Shown piece by piece: positions 52,920 through 63,998 of a stretch of DNA of 64,000 bases. Below the pieces are notes generated by a model. That model was not told the DNA's origin and made no database searches. It was given only the letters and a program-made list of their open reading frames with translations. The number at the start of each line of letters is the position of its first letter. Position 1 is the first letter of the stretch. Source of the DNA: JBFXAF01 sp050184585 (lineage in GTDB: Bacteria; Pseudomonadota; Alphaproteobacteria; Rhizobiales; Rhizobiaceae); assembly GCA_050184585.1 (NCBI GenBank), contig JBFXAF010000009.1, positions 1 to 64,000 of the forward strand. Reading direction: 5' to 3'. A program made the translations under genes and the position numbers.

Positions 52920-53897
52920 TCACCCCACGTCCACCACCACGTTGCCGATCGCCTTGCCGCCTTCCACCGCCTCGTGGGCGGCGGCGATGTCCTTCAAAGG
53001 GAAGCGCGGGCCGATCGAATGCTTCAGCGCGCCCTGCTCCAGCAGATGGCCGAGTTCGGCGATGGCGGCCTTCCGGTCTTCCGGCTTCAGTTCGTAGACA
53101 ACGAAGACCTTGAGCGCATAGCTGTTCCAGAGCATTGCCGGAAACGAGATGGCGACGTCGGCGGCCACGTTCGAGCCATAGCAGACATAGGTCGAATGCG
53201 GCACCATGATCGCGTCGGCGATCAACTTGGCGTTGGTCGACAGGTCCATGTCGATGATGCCGTGGACGCCCTTGTCCCGGGTCAGTTCCTTGACCACCTT
53301 GGCGACGTCCTTCTTGCGGTAGTCGACGACGAAGTCGGCGCCCGCCGCCCGCGCGTGGTCGGCCTTCGCCTCGGACGCCGTGCCGATGACCCGGGCGCCC
53401 TTGGCCTTGGCGATCTGCACGATGTAATGCCCGACCGACGATCCCGCGCCGGTGACGAGCAGCGTCTTGCCGGCGACGTTGCCTTGCAGCCGCACGGCCT
53501 GCACGGCGGTGAGCGCGGGTATGCCCATGCAGGCGCCGGCCGCCATGTCGACACGGTTTGGCAGCTTCACGGCCTGCTCGGCGGGCAGCACGCAGCATTC
53601 GGCGGCGGTGCCGAATGGACGCTGCCACTGCGCGTTCCACGTCCAGACCCGTTCGCCGACGCGACCGTGGTCGACGCCCTGGCCGACCGCGTCGATGACG
53701 CCGGCTCCGTCGCTGTGCGGGATGACTCGCGGACCGACCATCGGCCGGCCGCGGCGGCTCTTCACGTCGGAGGGGTTGACGCCGGACGTCGCGATCTTGA
53801 CGCGCACCTCGCCCGGACCCGGGTCCGGCGTCTCGATGTCGCCGACCCTCAGCACGTCGCGCGCCGCGCCGTTGCGTTCGTACCAGGCTGCTTTCAT
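52920..53897 (-). CDS. NADPH:quinone oxidoreductase (zinc-free MDR)
   Basis: A 325-residue medium-chain dehydrogenase/reductase of the quinone-oxidoreductase type. The N-terminal GroES-like domain has no structural-zinc cysteine set. The Rossmann motif is VTGAGSSVGHYIVQIAKAKG, near residue 146, followed by GADFVVDYRKKD. The start at 53897 has GGAGG upstream. Substrate unknown; the group reduces quinones or enones. Confidence 0.87.
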   Translation of the reverse strand: MKAAWYERNGAARDVLRVGDIETPDPGPGEVRVKIATSGVNPSDVKSRRGRPMVGPRVIPHSDGAGVIDAVGQGVDHGRVGERVWTWNAQWQRPFGTAAECCVLPAEQAVKLPNRVDMAAGACMGIPALTAVQAVRLQGNVAGKTLLVTGAGSSVGHYIVQIAKAKGARVIGTASEAKADHARAAGADFVVDYRKKDVAKVVKELTRDKGVHGIIDMDLSTNAKLIADAIMVPHSTYVCYGSNVAADVAISFPAMLWNSYALKVFVVYELKPEDRKAAIAELGHLLEQGALKHSIGPRFPLKDIAAAHEAVEGGKAIGNVVVDVG

Positions 53898-54068
53898 GGC
53901 CGTCCTCCGTCGCCGCATGAGACCAGAAGGGGGCGTCCGTCGCAACGTCGCGTGGCGCTTGACGATCCGCTTGGTTGACACAAACCAAAGACCGGGCTGG
54001 ATCAGGCCAAGCGCGCGGCCTTTCAATAGTCGAGGTCGACGCGGCACCCGCCGGGACACCCTCTGGCA

Positions 54069-55016
54069 ATGACGAACACCGGACCGGCAACGACACCCGC
54101 CGCAGGATCGCGGGGCGACGAGCGCCTCGGCTTCCTGCTGGTCTTCCTCTCGGCCTTCGTCTGGAGCTTCGGCGGCGCGCTCGCGCGCTACATCGAGGCG
54201 GAGTCGAGCTGGACGGTGGTGTTCTGGCGCTCGCTCTGGGCGGCGCTGTTCCTCATCGGCTTCATGCTCGTGCGCGACGGACGCGCCGGTACGGTCGCCC
54301 TCTTCAGGGGCATGGGGCTGGCGGGCGTCGTCGTCGCCATCTGCTTCGCCACCGCGTCGACGTCGTTCATCGTCGCGCTCTCCTTCACGACGGTCGCCAA
54401 CGTGGTCCTGATCCAGGCCGGCGTGCCGCTGCTCGCGGCGCTGATCGCCTGGGTCGTGTTTCGCGAGACGGTGGGGCCGGCGACCTGGGCGGCCATCGCT
54501 GCCGTCATCCTCGGCGTGACGATCATGGTCTCGGATTCCTTCTCCGGAAAAGTCTCGCCCGTCGGTGACGGGCTTGCGGTCTTGATCGCCTGCGCCTTCG
54601 CCACGGCGACCGTCGTCACCCGGCGCTACGCCCATGTAAGGATGACGCCCGCGACCTGCGTCGGCACGATGATCGCCGCGACGGTTGCGTTCGTTCTGGC
54701 GCCTTCGCTCGCCGTCACCGCCGTCGACATGAGTTTCCTCTTCGCCTTCGGGGCGCTCAACCTCGGGCTCGGGCTCGCCTGCTTCACCATCGGCGCGCGA
54801 CTCGTGCCGGCGGCATTCGCGGCGCTGATCGGCACGCTGGAGACGGTTCTCGCGCCGGTATGGGTCTGGCTGGCGCATGGGGAGATCCCGTCCGGACGCA
54901 CGATCGTGGGGGGGACGGTGGTGTTCGTGGCGTTGCTCGTGCACATCGGAATGGAGTTGCGGCGCCAGGCGCGTCCGACGCGTCCAGGGGTAGGCGGCTT
55001 CCCCACGCCGAACTGA
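54069..55016 (+). CDS. DMT-superfamily (EamA) transporter
   Basis: A 315-residue protein with ten predicted helices in two EamA repeats (LGFLLVFLSAFVWSFGGALA at the first, TFATATVV-type start at the second). This family exports metabolites and amino acids or takes up nucleotide sugars. Nothing nearby fixes the substrate. It is divergent from the quinone reductase. Confidence 0.88.
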   Translation: MTNTGPATTPAAGSRGDERLGFLLVFLSAFVWSFGGALARYIEAESSWTVVFWRSLWAALFLIGFMLVRDGRAGTVALFRGMGLAGVVVAICFATASTSFIVALSFTTVANVVLIQAGVPLLAALIAWVVFRETVGPATWAAIAAVILGVTIMVSDSFSGKVSPVGDGLAVLIACAFATATVVTRRYAHVRMTPATCVGTMIAATVAFVLAPSLAVTAVDMSFLFAFGALNLGLGLACFTIGARLVPAAFAALIGTLETVLAPVWVWLAHGEIPSGRTIVGGTVVFVALLVHIGMELRRQARPTRPGVGGFPTPN

Positions 55017-55155
55017 CACGGCGCGCCGCGCGCGCCGGTTTTCCGTCCTGGCAGAGGGTGCTTGTCGCACCGCGAAAACCCACTTAGGTTCGACCCCGAC
55101 TGGCCGCGAATGCCCCCGCGCGGGCAACGAAGCCAACGATTGACAGGAGAACGAC

Positions 55156-56253
55156 ATGACAGGCACTTTTCTACGCCTCGCCGCGGCCACCGCACTCGCC
55201 GCGGGCCTCGTCTCGCCGGCTTCCGCTCAGGAGCGGGTAGTCAACGTCTACAATTGGTCCGACTACATCGACGACTCGCTGATCGAGGAGTTCACCGCCG
55301 AGACGGGCATCAAGGTCGTCTACGACGTTTTCGACTCCAACGAGATCCTGGAGACAAAGCTCCTGGCCGGCGGTTCCGGCTATGACGTGGTCGTGCCCAC
55401 CGGCTCGTTCCTGGCCCGCCAGATCGAGGCAGGGGTGTTCCAGAAGCTGGACAAGGCGAAGCTGCCGAACCTCGCCAACATGTGGGACATGGTGTCCGAA
55501 CGGACGGCCAAGTACGACCCGGGCAATGACTATTCGATCAACTACATGTGGGGCACGGTCGGCATCGGCTACAATGAGCGCAAGGTCGCCGACGCCCTGG
55601 GCATCGAGAAGGTCGACAGCTGGGATGTCGTCTTCAAGCCCGAGAACATGGAGAAGCTGAACGCCTGCGGCGTCTACTTCCTGGACTCGCCGACGGACAT
55701 CATGCCCGCGGCCCTGAAGTTTCTCGGGCTCGACCCTGCAAGCGTCGAGCCGGATGACTTCGCCAAGGCCGAGGAACTGATGGTCTCGATCCGGCCCTAT
55801 GTCCGCAAGTTCCATTCGTCCGAATACATCAACGCACTGGCCAACGGCGACATCTGCGTCGCCGTCGGCTGGTCAGGCGACGTGTTCCAGGCGCGCGACC
55901 GCGCGGTCGAGGCAGACCAGGGCGTCAGCGTCGCCTATGTGGTGCCCAACGAAGGCGCGCAGATGTGGTTCGACCAGATGGCGATACCGGCGGACGCGAA
56001 GAATGTCGCCGAGGCGCATGAGTTCCTCAACTTCATCATGAAGCCGGAGGTGGCCGCCAAGGCGACCAACTACATCTACTTCGCCAACGGCAACCGTGCG
56101 TCGCAGGAGTTCATCGAGAAGGAGATCCTCGAGGATCCGTCGATCTATCCGACCGGTGACGCGCTGGCCAAGCTCTATACGGTCCAGCCTTACGATCCCA
56201 AGACGCAGCGACTGGTGACGCGTTCCTGGACGCGCATCGTCACCGGCCAATGA
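55156..56253 (+). CDS. potF: Putrescine ABC transporter, periplasmic binding protein
   Basis: A 365-residue PotF-type binding protein. The signal peptide (about 1-23, ending SPASAQE) is followed by VVNVYNWSDYIDDSLIEEF. Ligand-site features are the conserved W-S-D in that segment, VVPTGSFLARQIEAG, and DICVAVGWSGDVFQA. It starts the full transporter operon and has a hairpin just after its stop. Confidence 0.93.
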   Translation: MTGTFLRLAAATALAAGLVSPASAQERVVNVYNWSDYIDDSLIEEFTAETGIKVVYDVFDSNEILETKLLAGGSGYDVVVPTGSFLARQIEAGVFQKLDKAKLPNLANMWDMVSERTAKYDPGNDYSINYMWGTVGIGYNERKVADALGIEKVDSWDVVFKPENMEKLNACGVYFLDSPTDIMPAALKFLGLDPASVEPDDFAKAEELMVSIRPYVRKFHSSEYINALANGDICVAVGWSGDVFQARDRAVEADQGVSVAYVVPNEGAQMWFDQMAIPADAKNVAEAHEFLNFIMKPEVAAKATNYIYFANGNRASQEFIEKEILEDPSIYPTGDALAKLYTVQPYDPKTQRLVTRSWTRIVTGQ

Positions 56254-56261
56254 CATAAGGG

Positions 56262-56282
56262 GGCCCGGCGGCAAGCCGGGCC
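56262..56282 (+). other. Intercistronic hairpin after potF
   Basis: A perfect 8-bp stem, GGCCCGGC (56262-56269) with GCCGGGCC (56275-56282) and loop GGCAA, followed by TTTCC. In ABC operons such a hairpin after the binding-protein gene usually stabilises that message or partially terminates, giving more binding protein than membrane parts. Confidence 0.6.
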
Positions 56283-56313
56283 TTTCCGCTTCGAGGGGTA
56301 TGGCGGGGGTCAT

Positions 56314-57456
56314 ATGAAATCGCTGGGCAGCATCCGCAGGAGTTTCGCGCCGTGGACCGACCCCGGCGCGAAGCCTTACATCCGGTTCGAGAACGTCACC
56401 AAGCGCTTCGGCGACTTCATCGCCGTCAACGACCTGTCGCTCAGCGTCTTCGAGCGCGAGTTCTTCGCGCTGCTCGGCGCTTCGGGCTGCGGCAAGTCGA
56501 CCCTGCTGAGGATGCTCGCCGGCTTCGAGGCGCCGACCTCGGGCCGCATCCTGCTCGACGGGCAGGATCTGGCCGGAATCCCGCCCTACCGGCGACCCGT
56601 CAACATGATGTTCCAGTCATACGCGCTGTTCCCGCACATGACGGTGGAGCAGAACATCGCCTTCGGGCTCAAGCAGGAAGGCATGCCTGCGCCCAAGGTC
56701 GCCGAACGCGTCGGCGAGATGCTGGAACTCGTCAAGCTGCAGCAGTTCTCCAAGCGCAAGCCTCACCAACTGTCCGGCGGTCAGCGCCAGCGCGTTGCGC
56801 TAGCGCGCTCGGTCGCCAAGCGGCCCAAGGTGCTGCTCCTCGACGAGCCGCTCGGCGCGCTGGACAAGAAGCTGCGCGAGGAAACGCAGTTCGAACTGAT
56901 GGACCTGCAGCAGGAACTCGGCCTCACCTTCATGGTCGTGACCCACGACCAGGAAGAGGCGATGACCATGGCCGATCGGATCGCCATCATGGACAAAGGC
57001 AAGGTGATGCAGGTCGCCACGCCGGCGGAGGTCTACGAAGCGCCGAGTTCGCGCTTCGTCGCCGGTTTCGTCGGCAATGTGAACATGTTCGAGGGCAAGG
57101 TCGTGACACGCGACGAGCGCGGCGCCCACATTGCCGGCCCGAACGGCATGTCGATCCAGACCGTCAACCCGGGTGACTCGCAGGCCGGCGGCGAGGTGTC
57201 GTTCGCGATCCGGCCCGAGAAGATCAGGGTTTCCTCGAAACGCCCGGGCGACGCCAGCGTGAACGCCGTCGAGGGCGAGGTGTTCGACATCGCCTATCTC
57301 GGCGACATGACCGTCTATCACGTCAAGCTGAGGGACGGTCAGGTGGTCAGGGCGAGCACGATGAACAGCGCCCGGCTCGTCGAGGATGCGCTCACCTGGC
57401 ACGACCGCGCATGGGTCTCATTCGAGCCCGACGCCGGCGTCGTGCTGACGCGCTAG
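56314..57456 (+). CDS. potG: Putrescine ABC transporter, ATPase
   Basis: A 380-residue ATP-binding protein. Walker A is GASGCGKST, the signature is LSGGQRQRVALARS, Walker B is VLLLDEPLGALD, and the switch histidine is in VVTHDQEEAMTM. A C-terminal TOBE domain (about 300-375) is typical of polyamine importers. It follows potF and leads into potH. Confidence 0.95.
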   Translation: MKSLGSIRRSFAPWTDPGAKPYIRFENVTKRFGDFIAVNDLSLSVFEREFFALLGASGCGKSTLLRMLAGFEAPTSGRILLDGQDLAGIPPYRRPVNMMFQSYALFPHMTVEQNIAFGLKQEGMPAPKVAERVGEMLELVKLQQFSKRKPHQLSGGQRQRVALARSVAKRPKVLLLDEPLGALDKKLREETQFELMDLQQELGLTFMVVTHDQEEAMTMADRIAIMDKGKVMQVATPAEVYEAPSSRFVAGFVGNVNMFEGKVVTRDERGAHIAGPNGMSIQTVNPGDSQAGGEVSFAIRPEKIRVSSKRPGDASVNAVEGEVFDIAYLGDMTVYHVKLRDGQVVRASTMNSARLVEDALTWHDRAWVSFEPDAGVVLTR

Positions 57457-57465
57457 GGGACGGTG

Positions 57466-58440
57466 ATGGCGGACGCGGCGGTCGGAGCAGTGTCGAGGTC
57501 CCAGTCCACCGGGGCGCGGGGTACCGGTTTCTCGAAGACGGTCGCAGCGCTGTCGTCGCGCCTCGTCATTGTCGTGCCCTACCTGTGGCTCCTGGTGTTC
57601 TTCCTCATCCCCTTCGTCATCGTCTTCAAGATCTCGCTGTCGACGACGGCGATCGCCATGCCGCCCTACACGCCGACCTTCGACATATGGGGCGGGCTCG
57701 CCGGGCTCCGGGAAGCCTTCTCCGAACTTTCGCTCGACAACTACCTCTGGCTGGTCGACGATTCCCTCTACTTCAATGCATACGCATCCAGCGTGATCAT
57801 CGCCGGGATATCGACCATCATCGCCCTGCTGGTCGGCTTTCCGCTCGCCTACGGCATGGCCCGTGCGCCGGCCTCGCTGAGGCCGACCTTGCTGATGCTG
57901 GTGATCCTGCCGTTCTGGACGAGCTTCCTGATCCGGGTCTACGCCTGGATCGGCATCCTCAAGCCCGAAGGGCTGCTCAATCAGTTCCTGCTCGCCATGG
58001 GAGTGATCGACCAGCCGCTGCTCATCATGAACACGCATACGGCGATCTTCATCGGCATCGTGTATTCCTATCTGCCGTTCATGGTCCTGCCCCTGTACTC
58101 GTCGCTGGAGAAGATGGACTTCTCCCTGATCGAGGCGGCGCAGGACCTCGGCTGCACGCCGATTGCCGCGTTCTGGAAGATCACCTTCCCGCTGGCTCTG
58201 CCCGGCGTGCTTGCCGGCAGTCTGCTCGTCTTCATCCCCGCGGTCGGCGAGTTCGTCATACCCGACCTGCTCGGCGGCTCGCAGACCCTGATGATAGGCA
58301 AGACGCTGTGGAACGAGTTCTTCGCGAACCGTGACTGGCCGGTTTCGTCGGCCGTCGCGATCATCCTGCTGCTGCTGCTGGTGGTGCCGATCATGATCTT
58401 CCAGCACGCGCAGGCGCGCGCGCAGGAGCAGGCCCGATGA
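57466..58440 (+). CDS. potH: Putrescine ABC transporter, permease 1
   Basis: A 324-residue BPD-type permease with six helices and the EAA loop EAAQDLGCTPIAAFWKITFP, which docks the ATPase. The ATG at 57466 is preferred because AGGGGA lies 5 bp upstream; the GTG immediately before is an alternative. It overlaps potI by 4 bp (ATGA). Confidence 0.93.
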   Translation: MADAAVGAVSRSQSTGARGTGFSKTVAALSSRLVIVVPYLWLLVFFLIPFVIVFKISLSTTAIAMPPYTPTFDIWGGLAGLREAFSELSLDNYLWLVDDSLYFNAYASSVIIAGISTIIALLVGFPLAYGMARAPASLRPTLLMLVILPFWTSFLIRVYAWIGILKPEGLLNQFLLAMGVIDQPLLIMNTHTAIFIGIVYSYLPFMVLPLYSSLEKMDFSLIEAAQDLGCTPIAAFWKITFPLALPGVLAGSLLVFIPAVGEFVIPDLLGGSQTLMIGKTLWNEFFANRDWPVSSAVAIILLLLLVVPIMIFQHAQARAQEQAR

Positions 58441-59255
58441 ACGCCTCCTGGTCGCGTTTCAACATCGCCTCGATCGTGCTTGGCTTCGCTTTCCTGTACC
58501 TGCCGATCCTTCTCCTCGTGATCTACTCGTTCAACGAGTCGCGGCTTGTCACCGTCTGGGGCGGCTTCTCGACCAAATGGTACGTCGAGCTGTTTCGCAA
58601 TCAGGGCCTGATGGACGCCGCCTGGGTGACGTTTCGCGTGGCGCTCGTGTCCGCCACGGTGGCCACGGCCCTCGGCACCATGGCCGCGCTGGCGCTGACC
58701 CGTTACACGCGCTTCCGAGGCCGCGTGCTGTTTTCCGGCATGGTGTTCGCGCCGCTAGTCATGCCCGAGGTAATCACCGGACTGTCGTTGCTGCTGCTGT
58801 TCGTGGCCATCGGGTTCGATCGCGGCTTCATGACCGTGACGCTCGCCCACATCACCTTCACGATGTGTTTCGTGGCCGTGGTCGTCCAGTCTCGCCTTGT
58901 CAGCTTCGACCGGTCGCTGGAGGAGGCGGCCATGGATCTCGGTGCGACGCCGGTGAAGACGTTCTTCCAGGTGACCTTGCCCGTGATCCTGCCGGCGGTG
59001 ATCTCCGGATGGATGCTCGCCTTCACGCTTTCCCTCGACGATCTCGTCATTGCGAGCTTCACGTCGGGGCCCGGGGCGACGACCTTGCCGATGAAGATTT
59101 ACAGCCAGGTGAGGCTCGGCGTCACGCCGGAGATCAATGCCGCCTGCACGATCCTCATCGGCGTCGTCGCCGTCGGCGTGATCGCGGCATCCATCGTGAA
59201 CAAGCGCCGCGAAGTTCAGCGCCAGCGCGACGAGCAGGCCGCATTCAGGAACTGA
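58437..59255 (+). CDS. potI: Putrescine ABC transporter, permease 2
   Basis: A 272-residue second permease with six helices and the EAA loop EEAAMDLGATPVKTFFQVTL. Together with PotH it forms the translocation pore. It is the last gene of the potFGHI operon and converges on a small membrane protein gene. Confidence 0.93.
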   Translation: MNASWSRFNIASIVLGFAFLYLPILLLVIYSFNESRLVTVWGGFSTKWYVELFRNQGLMDAAWVTFRVALVSATVATALGTMAALALTRYTRFRGRVLFSGMVFAPLVMPEVITGLSLLLLFVAIGFDRGFMTVTLAHITFTMCFVAVVVQSRLVSFDRSLEEAAMDLGATPVKTFFQVTLPVILPAVISGWMLAFTLSLDDLVIASFTSGPGATTLPMKIYSQVRLGVTPEINAACTILIGVVAVGVIAASIVNKRREVQRQRDEQAAFRN

Positions 59256-59265
59256 CGAGCCATTC

Positions 59266-59508
59266 TCAGGCGCGCGGCGGCCTGAGCAGGTAGACGACCA
59301 GCCAGATCGGCACGATCACCATCGAGCCGAGCACGAGGTTGGGAATCGCCCAGGTTGCGCCGCGCTCCAGGAGCCCGAGCACGTTCTCGGGCGTCATCCC
59401 GATCTCGTTGAGGATATCCGCGGCCTGGATGTCCAACGCCGAGAGGCCCGCCCCGGTGATCAGCGAGACGAGCGCCAGCTTCAAAGCCGCCGACAGCACC
59501 CTGAGCAA
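59266..59508 (-). CDS. DUF6460-type small membrane protein
   Basis: An 80-residue protein with two hydrophobic segments (about 5-22 and 57-75) joined by a short helical part containing ILNEIGMTPENVLGLL. This is the pattern of a conserved small membrane protein family common in Rhizobiales. Function unknown. Family name from memory. Confidence 0.65.
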   Translation of the reverse strand: MLRVLSAALKLALVSLITGAGLSALDIQAADILNEIGMTPENVLGLLERGATWAIPNLVLGSMVIVPIWLVVYLLRPPRA

Positions 59509-59617
59509 CCGCTTCCCCTTTGGCCGCTCAGGCGAACCTATCGCGATTCGCGCCGTGGATGTACCGCTGTCGGAAAAAGCCTTCGGCGAGACAATCGCTC
59601 CGGGCGGCGAAGCCGTC

Positions 59618-61441
59618 CTATTGGGGCGGCAGATCCGGTGGAACCGCCGTCACGTAGGGCGACCGCCAGGATCCGCCGACGAAGAACCCGAGCTCCGGCG
59701 TCCAACTCGTGGCCGCCGCGCCCTGCGTCCGGGCGAGCACGTCGCCGCTAAGGGCAAGGCCCCCGTCCGGAAACGGCACCAGCCCGGTGAGCATGACGAC
59801 CCGGTCCGCCATCCTGAGTTCGGCCTTCTGAATGCGCGCCACTCCATTGTCGACGGTTGCCGCGACGTCGCCGCCGCCGATCGACACGGTCCCCTGCCTG
59901 AGATCGGCAAGCGGGAAGAATCCCGCGCTTTGCATGCGATCGAGGAACGTCGCGATATCGAAACCGGCGACGGCGCCCTCCCCGAAACTCGCCGTCACGC
60001 TTCCCGACAGGCCCGCGACCAGTTCGTCCCATGTCCGAGCGGGCCCCTTCAGCGTCGCGGACACACGGGTCCGGGCCGCGGGAACCAGCCAGTCCCAGCC
60101 GAGCGCCGACGCCAGCGCGACGCCATCGAGGTCTTCCCCGATGAACCTGATCTCGGCGCTGTCACCGCCGGGGCGCCGGTCGAAGCGGATGCCTGCCTGG
60201 ATGGCGCCGCCGAACGCCGAAGCGTCGGAGATGTCGAACATGACGAGTTCCTCCTTCACCTGGATCGTCGCGGCGATGTCGGTGAGGGGCGCCGAACCGA
60301 TCGACGCGGCGGCCGCCGACAGGCGGATGTCGAGGGCGGCGCGGTCGGCGAAGATGGTGTCGACCGATCCGGTCGGGGGCGCGCCGCCCGGCGAAAGGGC
60401 GGAAAGGAACGATCCGAAGTCCAGCGACCCGAACGCAAGCGTTCCGGACACCGAAGGCACCTTGCCCGCAAGCGAAACCTCGAGCACGCCTTCACCCGGC
60501 TTGCCGTCGAGCACGACCTCCGCATTGGAAAGCTTGAGGCGACGAGCGTCGCCGGCGATCGCGGCCGAAACCGCGATCGATCCTGGTCCCTTGCCGGAGA
60601 TCGGACGCCCCGACCATTCGAGCATCCGCCCGAGCGAAGGCGTCGCGACGGAGAGATCGCCCTCGACGAAAGCCTGCGCTCCACCGCTGGCGCGCCCGGT
60701 GAATGACGCGCGGATCGGCGCGGCGTCGAGGCCGAGCTGAAGTTCGCTGGCGCCACCGCCGAGGAGGAGAAGGAACTGCTGCGCGGAGAAGGAGGCGTTC
60801 ACGTTCTCGCCGCGCCAGATTCCCGAGGCGCTCATGCGTGCGGCGCGGTTGAGAGCAGGCCATTCGAGGCTTCCCGTGATGCCGGTCGCGATCTCGCCGC
60901 CAGCGCCATCGACAACGCGCCCGTCAGCAAACTCGACGCGACCGAACGGGTCATCCGGCAGCGCGCCGCGATCCGGATTCGCCGAGTCGTCGGCAACGGC
61001 CGCGCGCGCGGATGCGACGGCATGGGCGAGCCGCCCGCCTTCGGGAAGCGGGGGCATCCGCGAGTTCGCCCCGCTGCTGGACCAGTGGACCGTTGGGCGC
61101 ACGAGGCGCGCATTGGAGAAGACCACATGGCCGAACAGCGCCTCGAGCGCCGACAACTCCGCGTCGATGCGCTCCACCGCCAGGACCGGACGTCGTTCCG
61201 GATCGTTCCATGCCGAGAAACGGACATCGTAGAGTTCGGTGCGAAAGGATGGCCAGAGAGCAAGCTGCGGGTCGGCTCCGAGTTCGACGCGGTACCCGCT
61301 CCAAGCGCTGAGCTCGAGGGCGATGCGGTTGCGCACGATCTGGGTCGAGGCGGCATAGGGGAGGAGGAGCACGACCGCGACCGCCAGCACGAAGGCGCCG
61401 GCCGCAAACCACAATCCTTTCCTGACGGCCCCAGACCGCAT
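59618..61441 (-). CDS. AsmA-family protein
   Basis: A 607-residue protein with an N-terminal membrane anchor (GLWFAAGAFVLAVAVVLLLP), then AsmA/YhjG-type beta-rich repeats in the periplasm. SGYRVELGADPQLALWPSFR and VFSNARLVRPTVHW mark the AsmA start, and the C-terminal AsmA_2 domain has FLDRMQSAGFFPLADLRQG. AsmA-like proteins are thought to carry lipids between the two membranes. The start at 61441 places the anchor at the N-terminus. Confidence 0.83.
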   Translation of the reverse strand: MRSGAVRKGLWFAAGAFVLAVAVVLLLPYAASTQIVRNRIALELSAWSGYRVELGADPQLALWPSFRTELYDVRFSAWNDPERRPVLAVERIDAELSALEALFGHVVFSNARLVRPTVHWSSSGANSRMPPLPEGGRLAHAVASARAAVADDSANPDRGALPDDPFGRVEFADGRVVDGAGGEIATGITGSLEWPALNRAARMSASGIWRGENVNASFSAQQFLLLLGGGASELQLGLDAAPIRASFTGRASGGAQAFVEGDLSVATPSLGRMLEWSGRPISGKGPGSIAVSAAIAGDARRLKLSNAEVVLDGKPGEGVLEVSLAGKVPSVSGTLAFGSLDFGSFLSALSPGGAPPTGSVDTIFADRAALDIRLSAAAASIGSAPLTDIAATIQVKEELVMFDISDASAFGGAIQAGIRFDRRPGGDSAEIRFIGEDLDGVALASALGWDWLVPAARTRVSATLKGPARTWDELVAGLSGSVTASFGEGAVAGFDIATFLDRMQSAGFFPLADLRQGTVSIGGGDVAATVDNGVARIQKAELRMADRVVMLTGLVPFPDGGLALSGDVLARTQGAAATSWTPELGFFVGGSWRSPYVTAVPPDLPPQ

Positions 61442-61620
61442 CGCGTCAGCCCCTGGTCCGGAATGGCTTTCCCGCCTGCCCCGCACCACACCTTGGTATC
61501 CAAGCCGCCAGCCATTTCAAGCCTTTGTGGCTTGCGAATGGCGGTGGCTGAACCGCCGCGGTCAGATATTGCCATGCCGCAGCGCAGCATGCATAAACCG
61601 CGCGCGACCGGAGGACCCCC

Positions 61621-63576
<1,956 letters not shown>

Positions 63577-63869
63577 CGACGCCCAGCCCCACTCACCGGG
63601 CGTCGACGCGCTTCGGAGCGCCGCTCGGTCTTGGTTAACGAGCGGTGACCGGGAAATTTACCTCGATTTCAGAGGTGGTACACTTTGGTAAAGAACGTCG
63701 CTTCCAGGTAAGGACTTGTTAACGGAGCGGGCCTGATAGTCCCACGCAACTTGAGGGAGAAATCCCGCTCCTCCGAAGCCCCCGGAGCGCAGTTTCGCTC
63801 AAGCCCGTTGTCACAGCATCTCAATTTGAAGGCGCCTTTCCGGCGCCTTTTTCTTTGGTTGCGCGAAAC
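63577..63869. other. Intergenic region, possible small RNA
   Basis: 293 bp without a clear protein gene. It has an AT-richer stretch with possible promoter elements (GAGGTGGTACACTTTGGTAAAG near 63671) and ends in a good rightward terminator. A short non-coding RNA of roughly 100-150 bases running from about 63700 to the terminator is possible. There is no match to a family I know. Confidence 0.3.
63829..63856 (+). terminator. Rho-independent terminator
   Basis: The stem AAGGCGCC (63829-63836) pairs with GGCGCCTT (63842-63849) around TTTCC, and the run TTTTTCTTT follows from 63848. Orientation is rightward. It could end either the acetoacetyl-CoA synthetase transcript or a short RNA starting after it; on the other strand it can also stop the gene at the right edge, though less strongly. 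Confidence 0.75.
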
Positions 63870-63998
63870 CTACCAGACCGCCGCGAACTTGGACTGCTTC
63901 TGCTTGCGGCCGCGCTGCAACGCGACGCCGTCGAAGTCGAAGCCGCCGGTCTCCTCACTCACGGGAGCGGAAATGTTGTCCAGGCTCTCGGTGATGTG
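63870..63998 (-). CDS. 3' end of an unidentified gene, cut by the window edge
   Basis: Reading leftward from the edge, the frame gives 42 residues ending GRKQKQSKFAAVW and TAG. Codon use is GC-rich and chromosomal, and the stop lies 20 bp before a terminator hairpin, so this is very likely a real gene end. The residues include EETGGFDFDGVALQRG. I could not identify the family from this tail. Confidence 0.6.
   Translation of the reverse strand, partial: HITESLDNISAPVSEETGGFDFDGVALQRGRKQKQSKFAAVW

Noticed and set aside
54784..55190. Minus-strand open frame continuing the quinone-reductase frame far upstream
   Set aside because: The true start at 53897 has a good RBS and begins the domain; the upstream part is antisense to the EamA transporter gene.
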